Source of the DNA: CAG-217 sp963605415
Lineage (GTDB): Bacteria > Bacillota > Clostridia > Oscillospirales > Acutalibacteraceae
Length of the DNA: 25,566 nucleotides
Direction: 5' to 3'
Assembly: GCA_963605415.1 (NCBI GenBank)
Contig: CAVCUL010000022.1
Location: 1-25,566 of the forward strand
Shown piece after piece: positions 7,278 to 14,269 of this stretch (position 1 is its first letter; each line of letters starts with the position of its first letter). Below the pieces are notes generated by a model. The model was given only the letters and a program-made list of their open reading frames with translations. It was not told the origin of the DNA and searched no databases. The translations under genes and the position numbers were made by a program.

Positions 7278-7740
7278 CTTGCTCCTCTTTCTTAAAGGTC
7301 TTGGTTAGCAGCAGGGCGTCCTCCGCCGGGTCCGTATAGAAGTCCCGGCGCCGCCCCACCGGCTGAAAGCCCAGTTCCCGGTACAGTGCCAGCGCCGCCC
7401 CGTTGGACGGCCGCACCTCCAAAGTCAAAAAATCCAGTTTTTCACCGGCAAAGCAGGCACCGAACAGCGCCCGGGCAATGCCCCGGCGGCGATAAGCGGG
7501 ATCCACCGCCACATTGGTAACGCTGCCCTCGCCGCAGACCACCTGCACCCCCAGGTAGCCCACCACCTTACCGTCCAGCACCGCCACTAAAAAGCGAGCG
7601 CAGGGATTGGTGAGTTGGGCTTCTAAATCCTCCCGCTGCCAAGGGTGGGCAAAACACAGCTGTTCCAGCCGTTCCACCCCGGCAAGATGTGCCGGAGCAA
7701 AGGGCAAAATTTGCAGCTTATCGTCTTTAATGTGCGTCAT
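7249..7740 (-). CDS. rimI: Ribosomal protein bS18 N-alanine acetyltransferase-like GNAT protein
   Basis: A single GNAT domain of 163 residues. It has the acetyl-CoA-binding signature VAVDPAYRRRGIARALF (78-94), the LEVRPSNGAALALYRELGF segment (107-125) and the FYTDPAEDALLL ending (134-145), the pattern of RimI family enzymes that acetylate protein N termini, classically ribosomal protein S18. Its position just upstream of tsaD fits the recurrent rimI-tsaD pairing. The ATG at 7740 overlaps the end of polA by 14 bp and has only a weak ribosome binding site, so it probably depends on coupling to polA translation; a slightly later start cannot be excluded. The true substrate is not shown by the sequence. 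Confidence 0.88.
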   Translation of the reverse strand: MTHIKDDKLQILPFAPAHLAGVERLEQLCFAHPWQREDLEAQLTNPCARFLVAVLDGKVVGYLGVQVVCGEGSVTNVAVDPAYRRRGIARALFGACFAGEKLDFLTLEVRPSNGAALALYRELGFQPVGRRRDFYTDPAEDALLLTKTFKKEEQDGQKERQAL

Positions 7741-10333
7741 ACCAGGTTTGGCCGATCTTGCCGTCGGCCCGCAGCAGCACCGCCATATCGCAGGCGTGCT
7801 CCATCTCCTCCGTTACGATTTGCAGCGCTCGGTCGGCTTCCGCCTCCGGTGCCTCTACGATCAATTCATCGTGCACCTGGAGGATCAGGCGGCTTTCCAG
7901 CCCCTCGGCATACAGCCGCCGATCCACCCGCACCATAGCGATCTTAATAATATCCGCCGCGGTGCCCTGAATGGGCATATTCCGGGCCACCCGCTCCCCA
8001 AAGGCGCGGAGCATATGGTTGCTGGCGGCCAGCTCCGGCAGATACCGCCGCCGACCGAACAAGGTGGTGGCGTAACCGGTGTCCTTGGCGGTGTCGATCA
8101 TCCGCTGCATATAGTCCGCCACACCCTGATAGGTGTGCATATAGGAGTCGATATACTCCTTAGCCTCTTTATTGCTGACCCCGATATCCTTGGCCAGCGA
8201 AAAGGCGCCGATGCCGTAAACAATGCCAAAATTCACCGCCTTGGCACGACTGCGCAGCTGGGGCGTGATCATCTCCGGCGGCAGGCCAAACACCTGGGCT
8301 GCCGTGGCGGTGTGAATATCCGCGCCGCTGTTAAAAGCGTCGATCATGGTCTGATCCCCGGCCATAGACGCCAGCACCCGCAGTTCGATTTGGGAATAGT
8401 CCGCGTCTACCAGTCGGCAGCCGGGAGCGGCGATAAAGAACTTGCGCATTTCCCGTCCCAGGTCCGTGCGAATGGGAATGTTCTGCAAATTGGGCTCCAA
8501 AGAGGAGATCCGCCCGGTGCGGGTCTCTACCTGATTAAAGCGGGTGTGGATCCGCCCGTCCGTGTCGATCACTTTCAGCAGGCCGTCGCAGTAGGTGCTT
8601 TTTAATTTCGTCAGCGTGCGGTACTCCATAATTTTCTCCACCACCGGGTGGGCAGAGCGCAGACCCTCCAGCACCTCGGCGTTGGTGGAATAGCCGCTTT
8701 TTGTCTTTTTCTTACAAGGCAGGCCCAGGTCCTCAAACAGGGCCACGCCCAGCTGCTTGGGCGAGTTGATGTTAAACTCGTGCCCCACCGCCTCAAAAAT
8801 TTCATCCGTTAAGGTGGAAATGCGGGCGCTCAGCTTCTTGGAGAACGCCTCGATCCCCGCCTTGTCCACATCGAACCCGGCGCACTCCATACGGGCCATC
8901 ACCCCGGCCAGGGGCAGCTCGATCTCCGTCAACAGCTTGCGCTGCCCGGCGTCGTCGATCAAAGCGTCCGTCTTGGCAAACAGCTCCGGCAGGATCACCG
9001 CCAGCGCCACCGCCGGCTCCTCCTGATCCAGGCTGTTGCGGTACTCCGGCACCGGCACATTGTATTCCAGCGCCAGCTGGGCCAGGTCATACTTAGCGTC
9101 TGACGGGCGCAGCAGATAGGCAGACAGTTGCAGATCGCCGCAGATATTCCCGCACCGCACCCCCTGCTTTTGCGCCAGGCGGTGCAGCTCCTTGGTGTTG
9201 TAGCCAAAAATGCGCACTGTGTCGTCCGCCAGCAGGGTGCGCACAAAGTAGCCGAATTCCGGCGTATCTGCCGGCATGACGAACACCGTGTCCCCCAGGG
9301 GGAAGAACAGGTCCGTTACCGTGCCCTCTGCCAGCTGGGGCACCACATACACATCGACCGCCTTGCGCAGGCGGGACAGCAGATCGTCCGCGTCCACACA
9401 GGTGAGCCGCTCCGGCCGGTGAGCAGGGGCAGGCGCTTCCGTCTCCCCGCCGGGCACCAGGTCCCGATCCAGGTTGAATTTATCAATGAGAGAAAACAAT
9501 TCTAATTTGCGAAACAGGGCCACCGCTGCCGCCGGGTCGCCGCCGGTGACGGCGTAATGGGCAGGGGCAGTATCAATGGGCGCATTGGTACGAATGGTGC
9601 CCAGGTCCAGGGAAAGATACGCCTTTTCCTTGTCCCGCCGCAGCTTTTCCCGCACGCCGGGCTTAATATCCAGCGCGTCCAGGTCCTTATAAATGGCGTC
9701 CAGGGTGCCAAAGCGCTGCACCAGATCCAGCGCCGTCTTGGCGCCCACCCCGGCCACGCCGGGAATATTGTCCGAGCTGTCCCCTTGCAGGGCCTTTACC
9801 TGGATCAGCGCCTGGGGGGTAATGCCGTACTCGTCGGCAATGGCTGTCTCATCGTACACATCGGTCACCGCCTGGCCCATTTTGGTACGGGCCAGCAGCA
9901 CCTTTACCCCGCCGTGGGCCAGCTGCAAAGAGTCCCGGTCCCCGGTGGCGATAAAGCAGGCGTCGCCGCTGTCTCGGCAAGCGGCAGCCAGGGTGCCCAA
10001 AATATCGTCCGCCTCCCAGCCGGGGCACTCCACGGTGGTGTAGCCCAAAGCGGTGAGCAATTCCTTAAGCACCGGCATTTGCGCCCGCAGCTCCTGGGGC
10101 ATGGGCTTGCGCCCGGCCTTATAATCCGCATACTGCTTATGGCGGAAAGTCGGCTCATGCACATCAAAGGCCACCGCCACGCCGTCCGGGTGGCAAGTGT
10201 CCTGTAGCTTGAGAAGAATATTCAAAAAGCCGTAAATGGCGTTGGTATAATAGCCGCTCTTGGTGGTCAGCAGCTTAATGCCGTAGAAGGCACGGTTGAC
10301 GATACTGTTCCCGTCCAGCACCAAAAGATTCAT
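7727..10333 (-). CDS. polA: DNA polymerase I (without proofreading residues)
   Basis: Fills gaps and removes RNA primers in replication and repair. It is 868 residues. The N-terminal 5'-3' flap exonuclease domain (about 1-290) has the opening LVLDGNSIVNRAFYG, GWEADD and ATGDRDSLQL. A middle 3'-5' exonuclease-like fold (about 310-480) lacks the DxE, NxxxD and YxxxD catalytic acids, so proofreading is probably absent, as in Bacillus. The polymerase domain has motif A VDADYSQIELR (catalytic Asp645), motif B RSRAKAVNFGIVYG (694-707) with Phe702 at the dideoxy-discriminating position, and motif C QVHDE (819-823, Asp822). The start at 10333 has a strong AGGAGGG. It is first in the operon polA-rimI-unknown-tsaD and overlaps rimI by 14 bp. 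Confidence 0.97.
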   Translation of the reverse strand: MNLLVLDGNSIVNRAFYGIKLLTTKSGYYTNAIYGFLNILLKLQDTCHPDGVAVAFDVHEPTFRHKQYADYKAGRKPMPQELRAQMPVLKELLTALGYTTVECPGWEADDILGTLAAACRDSGDACFIATGDRDSLQLAHGGVKVLLARTKMGQAVTDVYDETAIADEYGITPQALIQVKALQGDSSDNIPGVAGVGAKTALDLVQRFGTLDAIYKDLDALDIKPGVREKLRRDKEKAYLSLDLGTIRTNAPIDTAPAHYAVTGGDPAAAVALFRKLELFSLIDKFNLDRDLVPGGETEAPAPAHRPERLTCVDADDLLSRLRKAVDVYVVPQLAEGTVTDLFFPLGDTVFVMPADTPEFGYFVRTLLADDTVRIFGYNTKELHRLAQKQGVRCGNICGDLQLSAYLLRPSDAKYDLAQLALEYNVPVPEYRNSLDQEEPAVALAVILPELFAKTDALIDDAGQRKLLTEIELPLAGVMARMECAGFDVDKAGIEAFSKKLSARISTLTDEIFEAVGHEFNINSPKQLGVALFEDLGLPCKKKTKSGYSTNAEVLEGLRSAHPVVEKIMEYRTLTKLKSTYCDGLLKVIDTDGRIHTRFNQVETRTGRISSLEPNLQNIPIRTDLGREMRKFFIAAPGCRLVDADYSQIELRVLASMAGDQTMIDAFNSGADIHTATAAQVFGLPPEMITPQLRSRAKAVNFGIVYGIGAFSLAKDIGVSNKEAKEYIDSYMHTYQGVADYMQRMIDTAKDTGYATTLFGRRRYLPELAASNHMLRAFGERVARNMPIQGTAADIIKIAMVRVDRRLYAEGLESRLILQVHDELIVEAPEAEADRALQIVTEEMEHACDMAVLLRADGKIGQTWYDAH

Positions 10334-10395
10334 GGAAGCCCTCCTAAAAATCGCGCTGTGGCCCCGGCCAAACGCCCGGGCGCACTCTGTTTTTT

Positions 10396-10424
10396 ATTTT
10401 ATCACAGTTTGATTTGAATTACAA
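10396..10424 (-). promoter_or_regulatory. Promoter of the polA operon
   Basis: On the minus strand TTGTAA (10419-10424) and TAAAAT (10396-10401) are 17 bp apart. The -35 hexamer shares one base with the -35 of the divergent dusB promoter. The leader to the polA ATG is about 55 nt and contains GC-rich complementary stretches (10356-10383) that can form a stem. Confidence 0.6.
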
Positions 10425-10442
10425 TTCCTTATGTGGTATATT
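10414..10442 (+). promoter_or_regulatory. Promoter of dusB-nagA-trmL
   Basis: TTGAAT (10414-10419), a 17-bp spacer and TATATT (10437-10442). The start codon of dusB follows at 10470 behind AGGAG (10459-10463). It lies back to back with the polA promoter. Confidence 0.65.
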
Positions 10443-10469
10443 AGTAAGACAGAAAAGGCAGGAGATACC

Positions 10470-11435
10470 ATGGACTTTACAAATTTACCGCCCGGGGGCA
10501 AGGCGTTTTTGGCCCCTATGGCCGGGGTGGCCGACCGGGCGTTTCGCGAGATCTGCCGGGACTTTGGCGCCGCCTACACGGTCACGGAGATGGTCAGCGC
10601 CAAGGGGCTGGTGATGGGCGACCGAAAAAGCCGGGAGCTGATGACCCTGGGCAGCGACCGCCCCACCGCCATTCAGCTGTTTGGCACGGAGCCACAGGTG
10701 ATGGCGCAGGCCGCCAAGCTGTGCCTGGAATTTGAGCCCCAGGCCATTGACATCAATATGGGCTGCCCGGCGCCCAAGGTAGCCAACAACGGCGCAGGCT
10801 CCGCTCTGATGAAAGACCCGCAGCTGGCAGGCGAGATCATCTACGCCGTGGCCCAGGCCGTTGACCTGCCGGTAACGGTAAAGCTGCGCAAGGGCTGGGA
10901 CAAGGCCCACCCCAATGTGGTAGAGCTGGCCCAAATCGCAGAGCAAAACGGCGCTGCCGCCGTGGCGGTACACGGCCGCACAAGAGAAGAAATGTACAGC
11001 GGCCACGCAGACTGGGACTGTATTCGCCAAGTGAAAGCGGCGGTGCACATTCCGGTGATCGGCAACGGCGATGTGACCGATGTGCAAAGCGCCGCCCTGC
11101 TGCTGGAACAGACCGGGTGCGACGCGGTGATGATCGGCCGGGGCGCCATGGGCAACCCCTGGCTGTTTCGCCAGATCAATGCCTATTTGACCGACACCCG
11201 GGTGCTGCCGGAGCCGGGCATGCACGAGCGCATGGCCGTCATGCTGCGCCACATTGACCGCACCATTCAGTACAAAGGCGAGCGCACCGCCATGATGGAG
11301 GCCCGCCACCACGCCGCCTACTACACCAAGGGGCTGCGGGGCGGCGCCGGGTTCCGCCGCCGCATTTGCCAAATGAGCCACTTTGAGGAGCTGGCAAAGC
11401 TGGCTGCGGAAATTGCACAGGAGAATGCAGAATGA
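10470..11435 (+). CDS. dusB: tRNA-dihydrouridine synthase
   Basis: An FMN-dependent enzyme that reduces uridine to dihydrouridine in tRNA loops. It is 321 residues, of typical length. It has the TIM-barrel start LAPMAGVADRAFR (14-26), the signature DINMGCPAPKV (94-104) with catalytic Cys99, KLRKGWD (138-144) and the phosphate-binding VIGNGDV and MIGRGAMGNPW segments. The ATG at 10470 has AGGAG 6 bp upstream; an in-frame ATG at 10431 overlaps the promoter and is rejected. It is the first gene of the plus-strand operon, and its stop overlaps the nagA start as ATGA. Assignment as DusB rather than another bacterial Dus is by overall Firmicutes likeness. Confidence 0.93.
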   Translation: MDFTNLPPGGKAFLAPMAGVADRAFREICRDFGAAYTVTEMVSAKGLVMGDRKSRELMTLGSDRPTAIQLFGTEPQVMAQAAKLCLEFEPQAIDINMGCPAPKVANNGAGSALMKDPQLAGEIIYAVAQAVDLPVTVKLRKGWDKAHPNVVELAQIAEQNGAAAVAVHGRTREEMYSGHADWDCIRQVKAAVHIPVIGNGDVTDVQSAALLLEQTGCDAVMIGRGAMGNPWLFRQINAYLTDTRVLPEPGMHERMAVMLRHIDRTIQYKGERTAMMEARHHAAYYTKGLRGGAGFRRRICQMSHFEELAKLAAEIAQENAE

Positions 11436-12553
11436 TTTTTAAGAATGTGACCTTTTATAACGAAGTATTCCAAAAAGATGTGGCGGATATTCAGGTAGAG
11501 AACGGCCGCATTACCGCCATCGGCGTACTGGAGCAGGAGGGCCGGAATATGCAGGGCTATACCCTGCTGCCGGGGTTTGTGGACATTCATATTCACGGTC
11601 GGGGCGGCGGCGATTTCTCCGACGGCACGGTAAGCAGTATGGACCGAATCAGCGCCTCCCTGTCCAAGTGCGGGGTCACCGCCTTTTGCGGCACCACCAT
11701 GACCCTGCCCCGGGAAAAGCTGACGGATATTCTCACCACCGCCCGGGGCTATATGGGCAAGGAGGCCGGCGCCCGCCTGCTGGGGGTGAACCTGGAGGGG
11801 CCGTTTATCGCCCCTGCCAAGAAAGGCGCCCAAAACGGCGACTACATTCGCCCGGGCACCGTGGAGGAGTGGAACGCCCTGTTTGACGCATCCGGCCGCA
11901 GCGTAAAGCTAATTACTTTGGCGCCGGAAGCCTTTGACAGCGCCGATCTGATCCGCCAGATCAGCGGCTGCTGCCGGGTGTCCCTGGGCCACAGCTGTGC
12001 CACCGCAGAACAGGCAAACGCCGCCTTTGACGCAGGGGCGGGCCATGTGACCCACCTGTTTAACGCCATGCCGCCTATGAGCCACCGGGCGCCGGGGCTG
12101 CCGGGGGCGGCGCTGGACCGACCGGAGGTCACCTGCGAGCTGATCTGCGACGGGGGCCACATTGACCCCATTATGCTGCGCAACGCCTTTCGCCTGCTGG
12201 GGCGGGACCGGGCCTGCGTGATCAGCGACAGTATGCGGGCTGCCGGGCTGGGGCCGGGCACCTACGAGCTGGGCGGCCAGACCGTGTATGTAAAAGAGAA
12301 CGGCCGCTACGCAGTGCTGGAGGACGGCACCATTGCCGCGTCCATTACCGACCTGTTTACGGAATTTAAGAATTTGCTGCGCTTTGGCATTGACTTTGAG
12401 ACCGCCCTGCGCAGCTGCACCATCAACCCGGCCCGTGCCATCGGCATGGACGATCGGATCGGCTCCATTGCCACCGGCAAGTACGCCGACCTGCTGTTTG
12501 TTGATGAAGATCTGAATGTAGCGGAGGTGTATGTAGATGGAATACAGGCTTAA
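11432..12553 (+). CDS. nagA: N-acetylglucosamine-6-phosphate deacetylase
   Basis: Converts GlcNAc-6-P to GlcN-6-P + acetate in amino-sugar and cell-wall recycling. It is 373 residues, the normal length. It is an amidohydrolase barrel with HIHG (H53, H55), NLEGPFI (Glu122), GHS (H187), THLFNAMPPM (H208), ICDGGH and catalytic Asp266 in ISDSMRAAGLG. All metal ligands and the general acid are present. It overlaps dusB by 4 bp and trmL by 17 bp, so it is translated as part of a tRNA-modification operon rather than beside nagB or a PTS. No NagC or GntR-type operator is visible here. The gene order is unexpected for a catabolic enzyme and suggests constitutive recycling. Confidence 0.95.
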   Translation: MIFKNVTFYNEVFQKDVADIQVENGRITAIGVLEQEGRNMQGYTLLPGFVDIHIHGRGGGDFSDGTVSSMDRISASLSKCGVTAFCGTTMTLPREKLTDILTTARGYMGKEAGARLLGVNLEGPFIAPAKKGAQNGDYIRPGTVEEWNALFDASGRSVKLITLAPEAFDSADLIRQISGCCRVSLGHSCATAEQANAAFDAGAGHVTHLFNAMPPMSHRAPGLPGAALDRPEVTCELICDGGHIDPIMLRNAFRLLGRDRACVISDSMRAAGLGPGTYELGGQTVYVKENGRYAVLEDGTIAASITDLFTEFKNLLRFGIDFETALRSCTINPARAIGMDDRIGSIATGKYADLLFVDEDLNVAEVYVDGIQA

Positions 12554-13037
12554 CATTGCGCTAATCGAGCCGGAGATCCCCCAAAACACCGGCAACATTG
12601 CCCGCACCTGCGCCGCCACCGGCGCACGGCTGCACCTGGTAGGGCCTATGGGCTTTACCATTACGGACAAGCAGGTAAAGCGCGCCGGGCTGGACTACTG
12701 GGACAAGCTGGACATCACCTACTACGACAGCCAAGCGGAATTCTTTGAAAAGAACGCCGGGGCGGAATTCTTCTACTTCTCCACCAAGGCGGAGATCGCC
12801 CACAGCGATATGCAGTACCCAAACGGCGCCTTTTTGGTGTTTGGCAAAGAGACCAAGGGCCTGCCGGAGGAGCTGCTCAAGGCCAACCACGACCGGTGTG
12901 TGCGGCTGCCTATGCGGGGGATTATTCGCAGTCTGAACCTGTCTAACGCCGTGGCGGTGGGCACCTACGAGGTGCTGCGCCAGTGGGGCTATCCGGCGCT
13001 AACCTCCAAAGGTCACCTGACCAAATACGACTGGTAA
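12537..13037 (+). CDS. trmL: tRNA (cytidine/uridine-34-2'-O)-methyltransferase TrmL
   Basis: A SPOUT-class (alpha/beta-knot) methyltransferase that methylates the wobble-base ribose of tRNA-Leu isoacceptors. It is 166 residues, characteristic of the minimal TrmL/YibK family. Signatures are IALIEPEIPQNTGNIART near the N terminus, LVFGKETKGLP, and RGIIRSLNLSNAVAVGTYE, which builds the SAM-binding knot. The ATG at 12537 is preceded by GGAGGT 7-8 bp upstream, inside the end of nagA. It is the last gene of the plus-strand operon; 60 bp further on, the rpsR gene runs towards it. Confidence 0.94.
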   Translation: MEYRLNIALIEPEIPQNTGNIARTCAATGARLHLVGPMGFTITDKQVKRAGLDYWDKLDITYYDSQAEFFEKNAGAEFFYFSTKAEIAHSDMQYPNGAFLVFGKETKGLPEELLKANHDRCVRLPMRGIIRSLNLSNAVAVGTYEVLRQWGYPALTSKGHLTKYDW

Positions 13038-13051
13038 ACACCGATAGGCAC

Positions 13052-13084
13052 AAAAGAACCCCAAGTCCAATGGACTCGGGGTTC
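13052..13084 (-). terminator. Terminator of rpsF-ssb-rpsR (may also stop trmL transcripts)
   Basis: A 13-step hairpin: GAACCCC and AGTCC arms pair with GGACT and GGGGTTC (13056-13084), with one A/C mismatch in plus-strand sense that becomes a G-U pair in minus-strand RNA, and a 3-nt loop. On the minus strand it is followed by TTTTG, giving a good intrinsic terminator after rpsR. On the plus strand the tail is only TTCTG, so for trmL it is a weaker stop. The two operons converge on it. Confidence 0.85.
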
Positions 13085-13097
13085 TGCTGTACTGCTG

Positions 13098-13334
13098 TTA
13101 GTCAGCGGTGTAAGGCATAATGGCGATCTGACGCGCTCTCTTGATAGCGGTGGTCAGCTCACGCTGATGCTTTGCGCAGGTGCCGGTTACACGACGAGGC
13201 AGGATCTTGGCGCGCTCAGAGGTGAATTTCTTCAGTCTGGACACATCCTTGTAGTCGATCTCGTCTACCTTTTCTACGCAGAAAACGCATACCTTCTTGC
13301 GCCCTTTGCGAGCGCCGCCCTTATTGTAAGCCAT
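13098..13334 (-). CDS. rpsR: Small ribosomal subunit protein bS18, zinc-ligand form
   Basis: A 78-residue ribosomal protein that pairs with bS6 on the platform of the 30S subunit. The core KKFTSERAKILPRRVTGTCAKHQR is diagnostic (residues 35-58). C16, C19, C53 and H56 form a CxxC...CxxH set, so this is the zinc-ligand-bearing version of S18 rather than the cysteine-free version. The basic N terminus (KGGARKGRKK) is typical. It is the last gene of rpsF-ssb-rpsR, 18 bp after ssb, and is followed by a terminator. Confidence 0.97.
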   Translation of the reverse strand: MAYNKGGARKGRKKVCVFCVEKVDEIDYKDVSRLKKFTSERAKILPRRVTGTCAKHQRELTTAIKRARQIAIMPYTAD

Positions 13335-13352
13335 GCTTGGTTTCCTCCTTCG

Positions 13353-13796
13353 TTAAAATGGTAAATCGTCGTCGTCATCCACGATCTCTTCAAAATCGCT
13401 GTTATCTGCGCTGGCGTAGCTGGGCGCCGGTTGCGCAAAAGCGGGATTGGAGCTTGCGCCGGTAGTGCCGCTCTCTGCCTTAGAGCCGCAGAAGGACACA
13501 TTGCTGGCAACGACCTGTACACTCTTTCTCTTGTTTCCGTCCTTATCGGTGAAGTTATCCGTCTGGATAGAGCCCTCCACAGCGATCATGGAGCCTTTGC
13601 GGAAATACTTAGATACGAATTCCGCAGTCTGGCGCCAGGCGGTCACATCAATGAAGTCTGCCTTGCGCTCCTCGCCGGATCGCTGAAAGTTGCGGTCCAC
13701 GGCCACCTGAAAACGCACGACAGAAACGCCGGTGGGCGTTGTTCTCAGTTCCGGATCATAGGTCAGACGACCCATAATAGCCACTACATTGATCAT
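13353..13796 (-). CDS. ssb: Single-stranded DNA-binding protein
   Basis: Binds and protects single-stranded DNA and recruits partners through its acidic tip. It is 147 residues. The OB-fold domain runs from about 1 to 108, opening MINVVAIMGRLTYDPELR with FRKGSMIAVEGSIQT in the middle. A short Gly/Ala/Ser-rich linker leads to the tail DDDDDLPF, which is intact. The start at 13796 has GGAGG upstream. It lies between rpsF (10-bp gap) and rpsR, the standard Firmicutes order, so its expression is tied to ribosomal protein synthesis. Confidence 0.97.
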   Translation of the reverse strand: MINVVAIMGRLTYDPELRTTPTGVSVVRFQVAVDRNFQRSGEERKADFIDVTAWRQTAEFVSKYFRKGSMIAVEGSIQTDNFTDKDGNKRKSVQVVASNVSFCGSKAESGTTGASSNPAFAQPAPSYASADNSDFEEIVDDDDDLPF

Positions 13797-13806
13797 GTGT
13801 GCCTCC

Positions 13807-14097
13807 TTACTCGCCCTTAGCGATAATCAGGGAGCGCAGCACGCCGTCTGTAATGTTGATCACACGATCCAGCTCTGCGGGGAAAGACTCCTCACTGCTG
13901 AACTGCGCAATCACATAGTAGCCCTCGGTCTCGTAGTTGATGGGATAAGCCAGCTTGCGCTTGCCCCATTCCTCAACTTCGCCAAGAGTGCCATGCTTGC
14001 TGATGAGATCCGTAAACTTGGTCTTGAGCGCCTGCGCAGCCTCCTCACCCTTGGACAGGGAGAAAACCAATACGATTTCATAGTTCTTCAATGCCAT
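13807..14097 (-). CDS. rpsF: Small ribosomal subunit protein bS6
   Basis: A 96-residue ribosomal protein with a ferredoxin-like fold that forms a complex with bS18. The sequence starts MALKNYEIVLVFS and includes GEVEEWGKRKLAYPINYETEGYY in its middle, both diagnostic. The start at 14097 is fixed by AAGGAGGTG upstream; the open frame continues upstream to 14220, but that part crosses the promoter and is rejected. It has no glutamate-rich C-terminal extension. It is first in rpsF-ssb-rpsR and preceded by a structured leader. Confidence 0.96.
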   Translation of the reverse strand: MALKNYEIVLVFSLSKGEEAAQALKTKFTDLISKHGTLGEVEEWGKRKLAYPINYETEGYYVIAQFSSEESFPAELDRVINITDGVLRSLIIAKGE

Positions 14098-14124
14098 TCT
14101 AAAGCACCTCCTTCTGGTCTTTTG

Positions 14125-14169
14125 GCCGTACATCCTGTGCACGGCAAGGATTACTGTTCTACGGAACAG
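14125..14169 (-). promoter_or_regulatory. Structured 5' leader of rpsF, candidate autoregulatory element
   Basis: Two clean hairpins occupy the leader in the minus-strand RNA. The first is CUGUUC/GAACAG with a 4-nt loop (14154-14169). The second is an 8-bp stem GCCGUGCA/UGUACGGC with one G-U pair and loop CAGGA (14125-14145). Known: in many bacteria the S6:S18 complex binds the rpsF leader and represses the operon. The published CCG-bulge arrangement is not obvious here, although each hairpin contains a CCG. Regulation is inference. Confidence 0.4.
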
Positions 14170-14176
14170 CCTATGT

Positions 14177-14205
14177 AGTATAACAGAAAGTGCCGCCCCT
14201 GTCAA
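14177..14205 (-). promoter_or_regulatory. Promoter of rpsF-ssb-rpsR
   Basis: A consensus -35 TTGACA (14200-14205), a 17-bp spacer and TATACT (14177-14182) on the minus strand. This is the best-matching promoter in the window, as expected for a ribosomal protein operon. The leader is about 70 nt. Confidence 0.85.
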
Positions 14206-14269
14206 GCAAAACTTGCACACCGGACGGCGTTCTTTCGTCTATTCCTATCTATAGTGGCGGCAGTGGGCG

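Noticed and set aside
8611..9711. Alternative-frame open frames inside polA as a sign of a frameshift.
   Set aside because: The polA frame is open from start to stop with all polymerase motifs in order, so the other frames are shadows.
12561..13097. tRNA or small RNA gene in the gap after trmL.
   Set aside because: The gap of 60 bp contains only the terminator hairpin; no cloverleaf or conserved RNA motif is visible.
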